Source of the DNA: Alistipes timonensis | GTDB lineage: Bacteria; Bacteroidota; Bacteroidia; Bacteroidales; Muribaculaceae | Assembly: GCA_023663385.1 (NCBI GenBank) | Contig: JAMPHO010000001.1 | Location: forward strand, 556,141 to 590,568 | Direction: 5' to 3' | Length of the DNA stretch: 34,428 bases | Shown: piece after piece, positions 33,645-34,428 of the stretch | Position numbering within the stretch: position 1 is the first letter of the stretch | How the letters are laid out: each line of letters begins with the position of its first letter | Made by a program: the position numbers and the translations under genes | Notes under the pieces: model-generated | What the model saw: the letters and a program-made list of their open reading frames with translations, nothing else | Told to the model about the DNA's origin: nothing | The model's database searches: none

Positions 33645-33682
33645 AAGCCAACGACCCGGCCTCACGGTCGGGTCGTTGGCTT
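33645..33682 (+). terminator. Strong Rho-independent terminator
   Basis: A 14-bp perfect stem, AAGCCAACGACCCG with CGGGTCGTTGGCTT (33645-33658, 33669-33682), with a 10-nt loop and a following GAATTTGTTTTG. It lies 55 bp past the stop of the secreted-protein gene. A second imperfect hairpin (about 33605-33632) precedes it. Confidence 0.85.
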
Positions 33683-33753
33683 GAATTTGTTTTGTGTATG
33701 AAACCATGCTGTTTCGGCTCTGAGCCTCGGCATGATACAAAATTTCATTCTTC

Positions 33754-33792
33754 CTTATCCGCTGATGCTCCCCTCCGGGAGCGGGGGATAAG
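33754..33792. other. Two-tier hairpin in intergenic region
   Basis: An outer stem CTTATCC/GGATAAG (33754-33760 with 33786-33792) and an inner stem GCTCCC/GGGAGC (33767-33772 with 33777-33782) are separated by an internal loop. With a nearby CATGC/GCATG hairpin around 33705-33734 it makes a structured patch in the 400-bp gap 33590-33989. No known RNA family is recognised. The remainder of the gap up to 33977 is AT-rich and shows nothing definite. Confidence 0.35.
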
Positions 33793-33977
33793 TGCAAAAA
33801 CCAATTCTATCAATCATTAACCAATCTATATCAATCTTGCTTATGAAGTCTTGTTTCTGTATATAAGACAATCGAAAAGGGCAAAATGTTGAACCGCGAT
33901 TGGTAAAAGAAACTTAAATCGGTGTGAAAGTTAGTGAAGCGGGCCGTTCCGCGCCCCTTGTATTGCCGACGTATTAG

Positions 33978-33985
33978 TAATTTTG
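33978..33985 (+). promoter_or_regulatory. -7 box directly before the TPR gene
   Basis: TAATTTTG matches TAnnTTTG exactly and ends 4 bp before the ATG at 33990. Upstream, TTG at 33958-33960 is a possible -33 element with a 17-bp spacer, slightly short. If used, transcription would start at or next to the start codon, giving a leaderless mRNA. Confidence 0.4.
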
Positions 33986-33989
33986 GCGT

Positions 33990-34428
33990 ATGAAACTCTT
34001 TCGTAAACATATAACGCCTCGCCTCGCGGCTCCCCTTACGGCCCTTTTCACCCTCTTCGCCGCCCCGGCTGCCGACTACATCACCTGCGTCGAGGAGGCC
34101 GAGCGCGCCATCGCCCAAGGCAACTACGGGCTCGCCGGCGAATGGCTCAAAGAAGCTATGACCACCGAGCCCTCCAACGCCAACAACATACTCCTCCTCT
34201 CCAACCTCGGCATGGTGCAATTCTATGCCGGAAACGACTCCCTCGCCCTCGGCACCCTCTCCCAGGCCCGCGCCATGGCGCCAGGCTCGGTGACCATACT
34301 AGCCAACCGCGCCCGCGTCCTCGACCATATGGGGCGCCGCGACGACGCCATAGCCGACCTCACCCTCGCCATCGCGACCGACTCCCTCTACGCCCCCGCC
34401 TACTACGAGCGCGGCGCCCTCCGGCTCG
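33990..34428 (+). CDS. Exported TPR-repeat protein, 3' partial
   Basis: An open frame from ATG 33990 to the window end (146 codons, no stop). It begins MKLFRKHITPRLAAPLTALF with a hydrophobic stretch ending LFAAPAADY, a likely signal peptide. It continues with TPR-like helix pairs: CVEEAERAIAQGNYGLAGEW, NILLLSNLGMVQFYAGNDSL, VTILANRARVLDHMGRRDDA and YAPAYYERGALRL, with the expected spacing of about 34 residues and small residues at helix contacts. TPR proteins mediate protein-protein contacts; the partner is unknown. The minus-strand frame over the same region is a shadow. Confidence 0.82.
   Translation, partial: MKLFRKHITPRLAAPLTALFTLFAAPAADYITCVEEAERAIAQGNYGLAGEWLKEAMTTEPSNANNILLLSNLGMVQFYAGNDSLALGTLSQARAMAPGSVTILANRARVLDHMGRRDDAIADLTLAIATDSLYAPAYYERGALRL

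Overview
The window is a GC-rich, densely coded stretch of a Bacteroidota chromosome, most likely order Bacteroidales and possibly a Muribaculaceae-type gut commensal. The evidence is Bacteroidales-specific families (DUF4831, DUF6242, PorG/DUF6089, the GldKLMN secretion core), recurrent TAnnTTTG-type -7 promoter boxes with no consistent Shine-Dalgarno sequences, and tandem OmpH genes behind bamA. No rRNA, tRNA, CRISPR or transposase gene was seen.

Layout. (1) 1-3237, plus strand: the 3' part of a sialate O-acetylesterase fused to a cyclically permuted sialic-acid mutarotase, translationally coupled to a creatininase-family amidohydrolase. (2) 3224-8589, minus: an apparent operon nnr (NAD(P)HX repair), a DUF4831 protein, speA (arginine decarboxylase), truA. 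(3) 8835-15669, minus: the envelope-biogenesis operon DUF6242 lipoprotein, porG, uppS, bamA, ompH, ompH. (4) 15670-17895: a GH29 alpha-L-fucosidase flanked on both sides by 9-bp-period G-tract arrays. (5) 17896-21580, minus: RNase G, a 29-residue mS38-like protein, an HU-family protein, a YhhQ-type queuosine-precursor transporter and a small lipoprotein. (6) 21740-21914: a 175-bp MITE-like inverted repeat. (7) 21936-30945, plus: a type IX secretion (T9SS) operon porT, porP, gldK, gldL, gldM, gldN, followed by an MsbA-like ABC exporter. (8) 30946-32040: an AT-rich island with an orphan lipoprotein. (9) 32087-34428, plus: a secreted protein with a C-terminal tail resembling a short T9SS sorting signal, a strong terminator, and a TPR protein cut by the window end.

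The genes form a coherent outer-membrane theme. BamA, two Skp-like OmpH chaperones and UppS build the envelope. PorG, PorT, PorP and GldK-N assemble the T9SS, whose motor GldL keeps the key charged residues. The 500-residue protein is a plausible T9SS client. The sialate esterase/mutarotase and the fucosidase fit a bacterium living on host mucin glycans. The less ordinary observations are the MITE carrying outward promoter-like boxes in front of the T9SS operon, the G-quadruplex-prone period-9 arrays around the fucosidase, a lysine/serine-rich tail on GldN, a forced TTG start on gldM, and a strong bias against ACATG at codon junctions in plus-strand genes.
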